DNA of 64,000 nt from Lathyrus oleraceus (GCF_024323335.1 NC_066579.1:237817475-237881474); one strand, 5' to 3'; numbered from the stretch's first letter, positions 35,468 through 46,399 are shown. Translations and numbers: made by a program. The notes: a model not told the origin generated them from the sequence alone.

Positions 35468-36916
35468 CTATGGATCCCTAGAAGCTCGAGATGCTGGAAG
35501 ACGAGATACACAAAGTTTCTTGATCTCTCTCTCATAGGCTGCTTCCATATCCGCTTTCTCCTTAGCAAGTCGATCATACTTCCTCTTCCAGAATTTGGAA
35601 GACTGAGGAAGCAGAGAAGTCCAGGTATCATTCGGATCATCGATCACCTGATGCTCGAGGAACTCAATTAGAGCATCTTTCTCCTTGATTTGCTGAAGCA
35701 ACTCTTCTCTTTCACGGATCCAAGCACGTGAAAGGTCTTCGTCTCTCAACTTCTCTACGCCTTGGTTAGGGAGGGTTGAAGGCCCAACCACAACCAACGG
35801 TGTAGGTCTCGGATAATCATACGGCATAAGATACTCAAAAGCTCTCTGTCTGACCCAAGAAGTATATGGCTCTAAAATAATGCAGTTCTTCGGACCCAAC
35901 TCATTCCTACCCTTCTTGTGAATCTTGCGCCAAGCACGGACCATCCTGGCTTTCAGGCCTTGGGGATCTTTACCCTCCTGAAAGAATACACCTTCTAACA
36001 GAATGTTATGAGGTTTATCCTTTAGGGGGAACCCAAGCTGACGACGTGCTAAGATAGGATTGTAGCTGATCCCACCACATGTACCAAGAAGAGGCACATT
36101 AGGGAATTCACCACAATAATCAACGATCTGAACAGTATCATACACGCGATCATACCAAGAGATATCGTCATTAGTGAGAGACATAAGTCTCTGAGACCAC
36201 CGTAGACATCCCTTGTTCTCCTTGAAAGCGACCGTCTGCGGTAAGTGAGAAATAAACCACTTATACAACAGAGGCAAACAGCACACAATAACTCCTCCAC
36301 CCTTTGCATTCCTCACATGCAAAGAGAAATAGGCATCACCCAACAGAGTAGGAACGGGATTAAGAACAGAAAAGATCCTAATGGCGTTCACATCCACAAA
36401 TTTGTCGATGTTGGGGAACAATACCAAACCATAGATGAGCAGCACAAATAAAGCCTCAAAGGCATCCTCACTCATGGCCTTCCCATAAACGGTAGCTTGA
36501 GCAATGAGGAACTCGGAAGGAAGACCCTGAATTCCACCTTTGGTAGTCATATTAGCTTTAATCAAAGATTCATCTATGTGCAACAAGTCTGCGATCTCTC
36601 GAGCAGTCGGAATACTCTCTAAGCCACTGAACGGCACCTGATCCAGAATAGGAATACCCACAAGGTGAGTATACTCCTCCAAGGTAGGCAACAACTGAAA
36701 GTCCGGAAAAGAGAAGCAATGATACAGAGGATCATAGAACTGAGCCAAAGTACTCATCAGCCCTTCGTCAACCTGAGTAGTCAACAAAGGCAGAAGCTTC
36801 CCATAACGAGCTTTGAAACCCAAGGGATCTAATATATAGGATGTCAGATTCCTTAACTCTTTCACATCGGGCTGTCTAAAGCTGTACTTCTTTGTATGCC
36901 TTTCTGGTCTTTCCAT
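35468..36916 (-). CDS. Ogre ORF1 protein of element B, 482 codons
   Basis: Start at MERPERHTKKYSF (36916) by comparison with the start of the A protein. The frame is intact to TAG at 35468-35470. It is homologous to A ORF1 along its length: HCFSFPDFQLLPTLEEY, GIPILDQVPFSGL, a VLLIYGLVLFPN block, NPVPTLLGD, CCLPLLYKWFISHLP, CGEFPNVPLLG. The C-terminal about 120 residues are charged and likely coiled-coil, with a LEHQVIDDPNDTW segment not obvious in A. It lies upstream of gag-pro with about 300 bases between them. Function unknown; no catalytic motif is visible. Confidence 0.88.
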   Translation of the reverse strand: MERPERHTKKYSFRQPDVKELRNLTSYILDPLGFKARYGKLLPLLTTQVDEGLMSTLAQFYDPLYHCFSFPDFQLLPTLEEYTHLVGIPILDQVPFSGLESIPTAREIADLLHIDESLIKANMTTKGGIQGLPSEFLIAQATVYGKAMSEDAFEALFVLLIYGLVLFPNIDKFVDVNAIRIFSVLNPVPTLLGDAYFSLHVRNAKGGGVIVCCLPLLYKWFISHLPQTVAFKENKGCLRWSQRLMSLTNDDISWYDRVYDTVQIVDYCGEFPNVPLLGTCGGISYNPILARRQLGFPLKDKPHNILLEGVFFQEGKDPQGLKARMVRAWRKIHKKGRNELGPKNCIILEPYTSWVRQRAFEYLMPYDYPRPTPLVVVGPSTLPNQGVEKLRDEDLSRAWIREREELLQQIKEKDALIEFLEHQVIDDPNDTWTSLLPQSSKFWKRKYDRLAKEKADMEAAYEREIKKLCVSRLPASRASRDP

Positions 36917-37914
36917 GTCTGAAAATTTTGCAAATAAACCCTTTAAGTTCCTTGAAAATTTTCTCATTTTTCTGATGACATGAATGCAGATGAATGCATG
37001 AATGTATGAATGCAACAATCACACTCAAGGATCAAGCAAATCACACCAGACAAAGGTCATGGGAAAGCTCATAGCATCCTTAATATCAATTATCCATTTT
37101 GGTGGATTATGGTTTACACCTTATCAACACCCAAGTTCCATTGATATTAACGATACATGAACCGGCTCAATCATCCTTAATATCAATCATCCATTTTGGT
37201 GGATTATGGTTTTCACCTTATCAACACCCAAGTTCCATTGATATTAAGGATGTCCGAACGACTCAACCATGAATCACGGGTTTGTTGAGAGTCACGAGCA
37301 TGGAGTCTCGGTTAAGAACCACCCAAAGGGAGTGTACTAGGGTTTAAACCTGCCGAGCATGTTCTACCAGAGGTTCCCATAGTCATCATCCCATCTTTCG
37401 AATATTATCGGAGGAACGAATACTCGTATTCCAAAAATATTCTCAAGAGAGACTCTTATGAGTGTAGTATCGCGTAACAATCGCATCAGATCTGACATCT
37501 GAACGACTTCCGCACTACATCCTAAAAATAGGCCAAGATGGGCTTGGTAAACTAAGGTCCATGGCTTCTAAGGCACATGATTGAAAGAATAATGCCTAAC
37601 CACAAATAACTTGTGTGACATTATTAATCCAACATGACCTCCACCAAGTGAATGGGCTTGCAAGTCAACTTGTTAAGGAATACTCCACACAAGTCGACAA
37701 GACTATGCCATTCTCCTATCCTAAGGTGCACTCGAGTTCGGGTATAGAACTCATCTCACAGAGATCACCAAGCAAACAAGCAATTGTATATCAAGCAATT
37801 CAAACATTACAATCAATACAGTCATCCCAAATTGTACAAAAATATGTCAAGTAACAGATAAACAAATATCATATAACAAGGGTGAAAAGTAGGCAAAACC
37901 ACCAAGGAATTCAT
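36917..37914 (-). other. Leader of element B with duplicated hairpin
   Basis: Non-coding sequence between PBS and ORF1. It contains a direct repeat with units starting at 37075 and 37172 (97 bases apart). In the second, CATCCTTAATATCAAT (37172) and ATTGATATTAAGGATG (37237-37252) form a perfect 16-base inverted repeat. The first copy has the same arms with a mismatch. No coding similarity is seen; the frame at 37615-37854 is unsupported. Confidence 0.75.
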
Positions 37915-37932
37915 TCCCCAGCAGAGTCGCCA
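37915..37932 (-). promoter_or_regulatory. Primer-binding site of element B
   Basis: On the minus strand TGGCGACTCTGCTGGGGA begins six bases after the LTR end. It equals the PBS of A except near the 3' end. The tRNA is probably the one described for Ogre (tRNA-Arg), not verified here. Confidence 0.88.
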
Positions 37933-37938
37933 GTTTTC

Positions 37939-38504
37939 TGTAGCGATGTATTCGTCACTTTATGATTTATTGACTAAATCAAAAGCAAAGCATACAAAGA
38001 ATCGGGGTCGCCACCGCACTTTTATTTATCCAAAGGAATGGCTAAAAAGCGAACAAAAGCCTATGAAGTTTTACACATAGAAAACTAATGAAAAGATCAG
38101 AGATCTGGGTAAGGGGTTGATTACGCAATGGGAAGGTGTTAGGCACCCAAAACGTCCTAGGTACTCCTAGGGAGCCCTTTTCACACTTGTTGTACGAAAT
38201 GTTATTTGTTTATGAAATATTTATTGTGCAAACATGGATGGAAGAGATGAGAAAAGAATATACAACTTTTATTTTTGTGTTTGAACGGATGAACCCGTTG
38301 CCTACGTACCTTTCCATGGAAGGTAAGGATCAAAACGCCGTAGTTCGGCTAAAAGATTTCCAAAATATGAGTGGGTTCATTTTAAACAAAAGCCCTAAGG
38401 TCTTTCGTTATCTACGGGAGAAAACTCAACCTTATACAAACAACAAGTCCACCATGTGAGAAAAGCTTCAACTTGCTAGGGAGGGGTTAACCCTATAATA
38501 AGCA
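37939..38504 (-). repeat. 5' LTR of element B, 3' part (left of the copia insertion)
   Basis: On the minus strand this is the LTR end (...CGCTACA) with the AATAAAAGTGCGGTGGCGAC segment near 38010-38030 and the conserved CCTAGGAGTACCTAGGACG region near 38145-38170. It is interrupted by the copia element at 38510 and resumes at 49091. Confidence 0.9.
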
Positions 38505-38509
38505 AGGAA
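38505..38509. repeat. Target-site duplication AGGAA, left copy of the copia element
   Basis: AGGAA precedes the LTR start TGAAGGTGAG at 38510 and recurs at 49086-49090 after ...GTTCTTACA. Confidence 0.95.
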
Positions 38510-39614
38510 TGAAGGTGAGAAAAACAAGAAAGGGGGGGTTTGAATTGTTTGAAAAATAAGCGCTTTTCCAAAATGAAAATCACACAATGATTTTATACTG
38601 GTTCGCTTATAACACAAAGCTACTCCAGTCCACCCGGCCAAGGTGATTTCGCCTTCAACAAGGACTTAATCCACTAATCTTGAAAGATTACAAACAACCC
38701 CTAAGAGAGAAGAAAATCTCTTAGTCCTCTCAAGTCTACAGACCACACAAAGTCACTTGAGGAAATCAATCAAATAAAAGATACAAGATATGTAATCTAG
38801 AGTGCTTCTAGGAAAGCAAGTATTACAGACTTAAGAACAGATTTTTCACTTAATAAGCAAAAGCTTAGTGAAATTCTTTGAGAGCAAAGATGATTTTCTT
38901 GAGCGTGAAATAATTCAGTATAGTTTTGGCTAGTTGATTTCTTGCTTGCTGAAAGTTGATTTCTTCTCTATTTATATAGGAGTTGAAGTAGTGTTGAAAT
39001 AGAGTTGAAGTAGAGTTGAATCTGGTGGATAATGAGATGTAATTACGCCATTCCATAAATAGCTTCTGCAGGAGACTTTTTTCTTTTAGAAGTGACTACT
39101 TACCACAAGTAGTATCTTTTCTCTTGGAAGAGGAGATTAACGTCTCTTTCTAATTGAGGAAATCCATTTGCAGAACTTTAACTTGGCTTAAACGTTACTT
39201 CATCATGATTAACAAATCTGATTAGAGTCTTCGTGTATCTGGAGAATCTTGGGATCTGGCTTCTGATGTTATTTCTTGAGAGTTCAGATAGCGCTGATAA
39301 ATTTCAGAGTTTACAGAAGGCATTTGTTCAGAGTCAGAGCTTCTAGACTTTACTTCATGTTCAGATGCTTCTGATACTTTGCAGTTTTGTCCAGAGTCAG
39401 AGCTTCTTGAAACGAGATTCCACTTTAGATGCTTCTGATACTTGATAATTTGTATCTGATCTTGTTGTGCATCTGATGACATCATCAGATTTATTTCTTC
39501 TTTCTTTAGAACCCTGCACACTTAGAAACTTTTCGTTAGGGTGCCATTTTTGGTTTCATCCTTTGTTATCATCAAAATCAAGGAATCTGTTGTAGAACAA
39601 TTTTTGTTCTTACA
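38510..39614 (-). repeat. 3' LTR of the copia element
   Basis: 1105 bases, TGAAGGTGAG...GTTCTTACA on the plus strand. It contains a TATA box on the minus strand (complement of CTATTTATATAGG near 38968-38980). The 63- and 99-codon minus-strand frames are present identically in the other LTR and are not genes. Confidence 0.95.
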
Positions 39615-39628
39615 ATCTCCCCCTTTTT
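39615..39628 (-). promoter_or_regulatory. Polypurine tract of the copia element
   Basis: On the minus strand TCAAAAAGGGGGAGAT directly abuts the 3' LTR, the standard site for plus-strand priming. A near copy, CAAAAAGGGGGAGA, lies at 39893-39906. Confidence 0.8.
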
Positions 39629-40244
39629 GATGATGACAAAACAACTTAAAATAGCAGATGAAACATGAATAAAATAAGATCAGATAGACAGAAGCTCCCC
39701 CTGAGTTAGTGCTAGGGAGTTCAGAAGTTCTTACCAGAGCTTTTCAAGTAATGAGATTTCTGAAACTTTCTGCAAATTCTTAAATTTAATGTTAGAGTTA
39801 TTTAATCAGAGCTATTTTTATCAGAGCTATTTCTACAAATGTTGCAGAGTGCTTAAGGTTTTAGACAATTTTCATCAGAGCTATTTAATGATTTCTCCCC
39901 CTTTTTGTCAGAATCAAAAAGGTAGATATAAAAAAATAACAAGATAATAAAGAGAAAAACATTTCATTAATCAGAAGCACAAAGGCACAAAGGCATTCAA
40001 AACATCAGATCCAAGAGAATATCAGAGCTAAAGAAGACAGAAGCAAAAACACTAGGCAAGCAAACAAAAGAAATCCTAAGTGCCTAAGGGTTTGGAGGTT
40101 GAGGAAGTCTCTGAAGCAACATGGCAAACATGTTCTGGATGTTTTCATTCAAAGCATCTTGCTTGTCCATCCTGGCACGGAGCTCATTCTGATCTTGCTT
40201 GATTTCTTTCTGATCTTGCTTGATCTCTTTCAGAGCATGAAGAA
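39629..40244 (-). other. 3' UTR of the copia element
   Basis: Non-coding sequence between the third ORF and the polypurine tract, with a second purine tract at 39893-39906. It is rich in TCAGAG/CTCTGA words. Downstream of the third-ORF stop there is more Lys/Glu-rich readable sequence on the minus strand (about 40080-40240), perhaps a former longer C-terminus. Confidence 0.6.
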
Positions 40245-42656
40245 TCATAGGGATCGCAGAGGAAGACTCCCCTGAGTCAGAGCCTGCTGAGCTTCAGCTT
40301 CAGCAGCAGCTTGGGCTTCTGCATCCGCCTGAGCCTTGGCTTCAGCTTCCTTAATCCTTAGAAGTTCTGCTTCCTTTGCCAGTCTTTCTTCTTCTAACCT
40401 TCTTGCTTCTTCTTCAGCTTCCCTAGCCAATCTTTCCTCCTCTAATCTTCTGGCCTCAGCTTCTCTGGCCAATCTCTCTTGGAGCCGTTCCTCAGCATCT
40501 CTGATGTAGCCATTTCTGACTTGTTCAGAGATACTCTTCAGCCTATAAGACTCAGAGGTCATCCAACTAATGACTCTGTTCCAGTGTGTCCTAACAGATT
40601 TAGGATCATCACTAACTTCAGAGTTTTTAGCCAGAGACTTGACCTTCTGGACTGAAGCTTCTGCAACCTGTATAATGGCCTCCTCAAGGGTATGTATGGT
40701 AAGATCAGGTTCAGGTTCAGGTGAATGAGGTGGAGAGTTTTGAGGGCTGAGATTTAGATAGGGAGGTTCAGTTTCTGATTCTGGTTGAGGTTCAGATTCT
40801 GCTTGAAGTTCAGAATCTGCTTCTGGTTGAAGACTGGGGGATGAAGCATAGAGTGGGTTTAGGTCTAATGGGTCAGAGTCTGGTCCAGGTACAGCGGGAA
40901 TAATTGGTGGAGTGATATTAGAGGTGAAGGGATCAGATGGTTGAGTTTCAGAGGGTATGGTGGTTGTTTGTGGTGGAAGGGAAGTTTGATTTTCAAGGGA
41001 GATGGTGGTTGTTTGTTGTGGAAGAGAAGTTTGATTTTCAAGGGAGATGGTGGTTGTTTGTTGTGGAAGAGAAGTTCGGAGGGTTGAGGTTACTTCAGAT
41101 TGTGTTTGAGTTTGTGGGGCGAATTTTCTAGCATAAATTTCAGCTATTATTGGGGATTTAGGGTCAGAAGGTTCTGATGATGATGATGAAACACTATTGT
41201 ATGGGGGTGATTCTGGTGCTGAGGATGATGAAGAGGAAAGGCTGTGGTGATATAGTTGTTTAGGTTCAGAGGGTGGTATGAAATTACGTGCAATTTTTAA
41301 AACAGGTGGAGGTTGTGAGGTTCTGATGGTTGAAGGAGGAATGTCAGAGGTTGTAAAGATGGGAGGTGTTGGGAGAGGAGTAGAAGAAGCCATTATAGGT
41401 ACAGAAGTAGCGGGAGGAAAAGACTTACCAGAAGAGGAAATTTGCAGAGGAGCTGGAGATTTGTTTCCAGAGGTTTCTCCAAGTCTGGCTTTCTTTGCCT
41501 TTCTTGCTTCATCAGCTATCTTCCTCTCAGAAAGACCTCTCTTGTATCTGACAAGATCTTCTTCTGAATCCAGACAGTCTTCAATTCTGAAGTCAGAAAC
41601 ATCAATACCTTCATCCAGCAGACGCTGAAGGTAGATAGCAATGGCATCTCTGGGTTCATTCTTGAAGAACCTGTCAAGGCCATGAGGCATCTTCCTCTGA
41701 TCCTTCAAAGATTCCCAAGATGTAATCAGAGTTGGCTTGACTCTAATCTCTTTGATGATTCCCATGCTCTTGAGGTTTCTGGCATTTAAAGCCTTCCCTA
41801 CATCGATTGCCAGATCATCCATACATCTGGTCTTCTCCAGATCATCTACCAAGCCATGCTCAATGAAGATGTCAGAAAGCAATCTCCCCAGAGGAATATA
41901 AGATCTTGGCTTCAAACTGTTTCTGGTGTCTTTGACAGAATCCCTCAGATATTTGAAAAGAAGAACAGGGAGATTGATCTTGATACCCTTCTGAATGCAA
42001 TATAAAATGCATTTCTGATCAGCATTTATATAATCAGAGGAGTTGGAGGCTGGGCGATGGTGAATGGTTCCCAGAATTATTTTCAACCATACTCGGAGGT
42101 TCTGATGCAATTCCTTGTTCTTAGAAGGGTTTCCCTCAGCGTTTGGCTTGAAGATAGTTGGGTTGATAACCTCAGTGATGCGTTTTGACCTAGGAGGAAT
42201 GTTGTAAATCCTCTTTCCTCCAGTAGTCTCCATGTTCAGCAGGGAGGCAATTGAAGCTTCAGTGATTACAATCTTCACTTCCAGAACAAAAGAAACAATG
42301 AACTGGTCATCTGCATCTGCATGTCTCCAGTATTCTTTGACAAGAAGAGGGTAAATGGGACCATAAAGCCTGTTGAAGTAGTTTTCCCAACCTTGCTTGC
42401 GAAGATCTTCAGTAAGATCAACACCGTTTCTTTTCAAGTTTTCAAAATCTACCAGCGATTCACACAGTACATCCAAACTTTCAAAGGGGGTTGCAAGATG
42501 AATGTGGCGTTCACGGTCCAAAATGTGAGGTTCTTGATAAACGGGGGTTATAGAAACACCGGTGACGGTTGGAGTTGGAACAGAAGATGTTTGAGCGGTG
42601 GAACTTGACTCCATTTGCTGTGAGTAGTTGAACAGTTGTTGTTGTTGAGCATCCAT
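40245..42656 (-). CDS. Third (env-like) ORF of the Sirevirus-type element, 803 codons, intact
   Basis: Start at MDAQQQQLFNY (42656), the first ATG after a leader-like region; the frame extends further 5' but that part is UTR in character. Residues about 40-330 form a folded domain (SLVDFENLKRNGVDL, YWRHADADDQFIVSFVLEV, SYIPLGRLLSDIFIEHGLVD) resembling the Pfam 'putative plant transposon protein' domain, from memory. A long Pro/Ser/Thr-rich region follows, with a 15-residue unit (TSLPQQTTTISLENQ) three times and an acidic stretch. The C-terminal about 90 residues are a strong coiled coil (AREAEARRLEEERLAREAEE). No signal peptide or membrane span is seen from this start, so 'env-like' is a positional label only. 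It stays open although pol upstream is frameshifted. Confidence 0.85.
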   Translation of the reverse strand: MDAQQQQLFNYSQQMESSSTAQTSSVPTPTVTGVSITPVYQEPHILDRERHIHLATPFESLDVLCESLVDFENLKRNGVDLTEDLRKQGWENYFNRLYGPIYPLLVKEYWRHADADDQFIVSFVLEVKIVITEASIASLLNMETTGGKRIYNIPPRSKRITEVINPTIFKPNAEGNPSKNKELHQNLRVWLKIILGTIHHRPASNSSDYINADQKCILYCIQKGIKINLPVLLFKYLRDSVKDTRNSLKPRSYIPLGRLLSDIFIEHGLVDDLEKTRCMDDLAIDVGKALNARNLKSMGIIKEIRVKPTLITSWESLKDQRKMPHGLDRFFKNEPRDAIAIYLQRLLDEGIDVSDFRIEDCLDSEEDLVRYKRGLSERKIADEARKAKKARLGETSGNKSPAPLQISSSGKSFPPATSVPIMASSTPLPTPPIFTTSDIPPSTIRTSQPPPVLKIARNFIPPSEPKQLYHHSLSSSSSSAPESPPYNSVSSSSSEPSDPKSPIIAEIYARKFAPQTQTQSEVTSTLRTSLPQQTTTISLENQTSLPQQTTTISLENQTSLPPQTTTIPSETQPSDPFTSNITPPIIPAVPGPDSDPLDLNPLYASSPSLQPEADSELQAESEPQPESETEPPYLNLSPQNSPPHSPEPEPDLTIHTLEEAIIQVAEASVQKVKSLAKNSEVSDDPKSVRTHWNRVISWMTSESYRLKSISEQVRNGYIRDAEERLQERLAREAEARRLEEERLAREAEEEARRLEEERLAKEAELLRIKEAEAKAQADAEAQAAAEAEAQQALTQGSLPLRSL

Positions 42657-42780
42657 TGAGATGAAGAAGATGAAGATTTGAAAGAGTTGCAGAGAAAACT
42701 TCGAGAGAGGGTTTAGGGTTTTAGAGTGAGTGAGAGTGATAAGTGTGAAATGTGAGAGAAAGTGTTTATATACTCTAAGT
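42657..42780 (-). promoter_or_regulatory. Promoter-like block in front of the copia third ORF
   Basis: On the minus strand GTATATAAAC (42763-42772) is a good TATA box. About 45 bases downstream lies a telo-box-like AAAACCCTAAACCC (near 42709-42722), then CT-rich leader sequence and the ATG at 42656. This order (TATA, telo box, CT-rich 5' UTR, ATG) is that of many plant housekeeping promoters. It suggests a separate or captured promoter for the third ORF. Confidence 0.55.
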
Positions 42781-43132
42781 AAACACATGCAAAACGACAC
42801 CTTAGAAAGCGTTAGGCACAAAGCTCAAAATGGCACGCTTGGGGGAAAAATGATTACAGCTCATAAATGAATGTCTAATCCCACAGTTTGCACACTGCTC
42901 GAGGAAAACTCAAACGTCTGCCTTTTGAATTTCTTGACAGCTGTCTAGAAGTTCTAAAGTTTGACGCTCAGAGTTCCACGTGTTGATGTATCTGATCTTC
43001 AGGAATACCAAGAGATTGGTTCTGAAGATGTCTAACTCAGATATCTTCTTAACAATGTAGAAGTATCAGAGTCAGAGGCAGAAGTGTATTTGTTTTTATC
43101 AGAGTCTCATTTTACATGTTCAGAGCCAAATT

Positions 43133-46100
43133 TTACTCAGGGCAATTTTTAATGTTCAGATTTTCTAATATAAAAAGAAATCTATCTTCAGCTAGAGGCT
43201 TAGTAAAGATATCTGCCCATTGATGTTCTGTATCAATGAACTTCAATGTTACTATCCCTTTCTGAACATAGTCTCTGATAAAATGATGTTTTATTTCTAT
43301 GTGTTTGGCTTTGGAATGTAGAATAGGATTCTTACTTAAACAAATAGCAGCAGTATTATCACAAAAGATAGGAATGTTACTCTCAAATATCTGAAGATCT
43401 TCTAGCTGATGCTTCATCCAGAGCATCTGAGTTGTGCACAGTGATGCTGAGATGTATTCTGCTTCTGCAGTTGATAGAGCAATAGTTGACTGTCTTTTGC
43501 TAGCCCAGGAGATTAGATTGTTTCCCAGAAGCTGGCAATTCCCAGATGTGCTTTTTCGTTCTATTCTATCTCCTGCATAATCTGCATCACAATAACCAGA
43601 AAGCCTATACTCTGATGTTTTCTCATACATCAGGCCCAGGTTAGGAGTTCCTTTCAGATACTTAAGAATTCTCTTAACAGCTGTTAAATGAGATTCTCTA
43701 GGATCTGATTGGAATCTGGCACAAAGACAGACGCTAAAGAGAATATCAGGACGAGTAGCAGTCAGATAGAGAAGAGAGCCTATCATACCTCGATAGAGCT
43801 TCTGACAAACCTTGTTGCTTACCTCTTCCTTTTCCAGAATGCAAGTTGGGTGCATAGGAGTTTTTGCAGAGTTGCATTCAGTCATGTCAAACTTCTTCAG
43901 AACGTCTTTAATGTACTTGCTTTGATGAATGTACGTGACTTCTGGAGTTTGATTGATTTGAATTCCCAGAAAGAACTTTAGTTCTTGCATTAGACTCATT
44001 TCAAATTCTTCCTGCATTAACTTAGAAAATTCTTGGCAAACAGAGATATTAGCAGAACCAAAAATGATATCATCAACATAAATTTGGCATATCATGAGAT
44101 CATTATTAAGGTTTTTACAGAAGAGTGTAGAATCAACTTTCCCTCTGATAAAATTTTGTTCCAGAAGAAAATTGCTTAATCGTTCATACCAAGCTCTGGG
44201 AGCTTGTTTAAGTCCATATAAGGATTTCTTAAGTTTAAAAACATGTTCTGGAAAGTTTGAATTTTCAAAACCTGGAGGTTGATTGACATACACTTCTTCT
44301 GAAATATAACCATTAAGAAATGCACTCTTGACATCCATTTGGTATAATTTGATAGAATGATTAATAGCAAAAGATACAAGAAGACGAATAGATTCTAACC
44401 TCGCGACTGGAGCAAAAGTTTCATTATAATCAATACCTTCTTGTTGACTATAACCTTGAGCTACCAGTCGTGCTTTGTTTCTGACAACTTCTCCTTTCTC
44501 GTTCAGCTTGTTTCTGAAAACCCATCTGGTTCCAATGACGTGAGTGCCTCTGGGTTTAGGAACAAGATCCCAGACATCATTCTTGGAGAATTGATCTAAC
44601 TCTTCTTGCATAGCTGCCACCCAATCGTTATCTTGAAGAGCTTCATCACAGGACGTAGGCTCAATCAGAGACACTAGTCCCAGAGGAATATCTTCAGAAG
44701 TTCTGAAGGTAGATCTGGTTCTAACAGGTTCATCTTTGTTTCCCAAAATCAAATCTTCAGATACGTTAATACGACTTTTAACTTTCCTTGGAATTTCTGG
44801 AGATTTAATTTCTTCAGAGTCTGGAGTGACAGTTGCTTCTGGAGTTTTCTCAGATTCTACCAGAGTGATCTCTAAATCTGCAAACTTTTCAACTAGCTTT
44901 GACTTTTCAGGGTCAAGCTTATCATCAAATCTAACATGAATTGATTCCTCCACAATTTTGGTTTCTGTGTTGTATACTCTGTAGCCTTTAGAGCGTTCTG
45001 AGTATCCTAACATAATACCTTTCTGTGCTTTGGAATCAAACTTGTTCAGATGTTCTTTAGTATTTAATATAAAACAAATGCATCCAAAAGGATGAAAATA
45101 TGAAATGTTGGGTTTTCTTCCCTTACACAGTTCATAGGGAGTCTTTTCCAGAATAGGTCTAATAGAGATTCTATTCTGAATATAACACGCTGTATTTACA
45201 GCTTCTGCCCAAAAGTGCTTTGCTACATTGGTTTCATTGATCATGGTTCTGGCCATTTCTTGGAGTGTCCTATTCTTCCTCTCTACAACTCCATTTTGTT
45301 GTGGAGTTCTAGGGCAGGAGAAATCATGGGATATTCCATTAGAATCAAATAATTCTTCAAAATCTTTATTTTCAAATTCTCCACCATGATCACTTCTGAC
45401 TCTAACAATTTTAGAGTCAAATTCTTTTTGCACTTTAGAACAGAAACTGGTGAATACAGAGTGAGACTCACTCTTGTGCTTTAGGAATTTTACCCATGTC
45501 CAGCGGCTGTAATCATCAACGATTACTAGTCCATACTTCTTTCCATTGACTGATGCTGTTTTCACAGGACCAAATAAGTCAATGTGAAGAAGCTCCAGAG
45601 GCTTAGAGGTAGAAACAACATTTTTCTTTTAAAAGATGTTTTTGAAAACTTTCCTTTCTGACAAGCTTCACACAGAGCATCTGAAGAGAACTTCAGTTTA
45701 GGTAAGCCTCTGACTAACTCAAGTTTAGTTAGCTGAGAAAGCTTTCTCATACTAATGTGGCCTAAGCGTCTATGCCATACCCATTGCTCTTCGTGAACTG
45801 ACATTAAACATTTAACATTTTGATCTTTTAAATCAGAAAGATTTATTTTATAAATGTTGTTTTTCCTCTTGCCTGTGAAAAGGACAGAGCCATCGTTCTG
45901 ACTAATGGCTTTACACGTTTTTTGATTAAAGATTACATCATAACCGTTATCACTTAATTGACTTATGGATAACAAGTTATGCATTAATCCTTCTACATAA
46001 AGAACATCAGATATAGAGGGAAGAGTACCATTACCAATAGTTCCGGAGCCTCTGATCCTTCCTTTCTGATCTCCTCCGAAGCCTACAAATCCAGCGTCTT

Positions 46101-46399
46101 TAAGTTCCAGGCTTTGGAACATAGACTTTCTTCCCGTCATATGTCGCGAGCATCCAGAGTCCAGGTACCATGACTGGTGTCTGAACTTTGCTGCATAGGA
46201 TATCTGCAACATAGATAATCTTATCTTTCGGTACCCAGAATCTCTTGGGTCCTTTTAGATTAGTTTTCCCAGAGTTTCTCATAACTTTGGGTCTTCTAGC
46301 ATTTTTAAACTTGTTTTCTTGTGTGTGTGTAGTGATATGAAAAAGGAGATTTAAGCTGGTTACTGGTAGAGGTTTTATTTTCCTCAGAATCATATCCAA
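43133..46399 (-). pseudogene. pol: copia pol (protease, integrase, RT, RNase H) with frameshifts
   Basis: Three frames are needed. The first (46100-46399) has KGPKRFWVPKDKI. The second (45562-46212) has the protease active site WYLDSGCSRHMTG, the GAG-pre-integrase WHRRLGHIS and C..C of the integrase finger. The third (43133-45565) has integrase D-D-E signatures (VDDYSRWTW, RSDHGGEFEN, PQQNGVVERKNRT), RT (TRWVFRNKLNEKGEVVRNKA, QMDVKSAFLNG, SLYGLKQAPRAWY, catalytic QIYVDDIIFGS) and RNase H (GYCDADYAGD, STAEAEYIS). The shift near 45621-45625 is at a run of A on the coding strand (one base short). The other lies near 46200. The integrase-RT-RNase H order defines Ty1/copia. As it stands the copy cannot make Pol without recoding. 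Confidence 0.92.

Noticed and set aside
39222..39521. 99-codon frame identical at 48693-48992
   Set aside because: Both copies are in the copia LTRs; identity reflects LTR identity.
40937..41131. Plus-strand frame with WWLFVVEGKFDFQGR repeats
   Set aside because: Antisense of the 15-residue Pro/Thr repeat in the copia third ORF.
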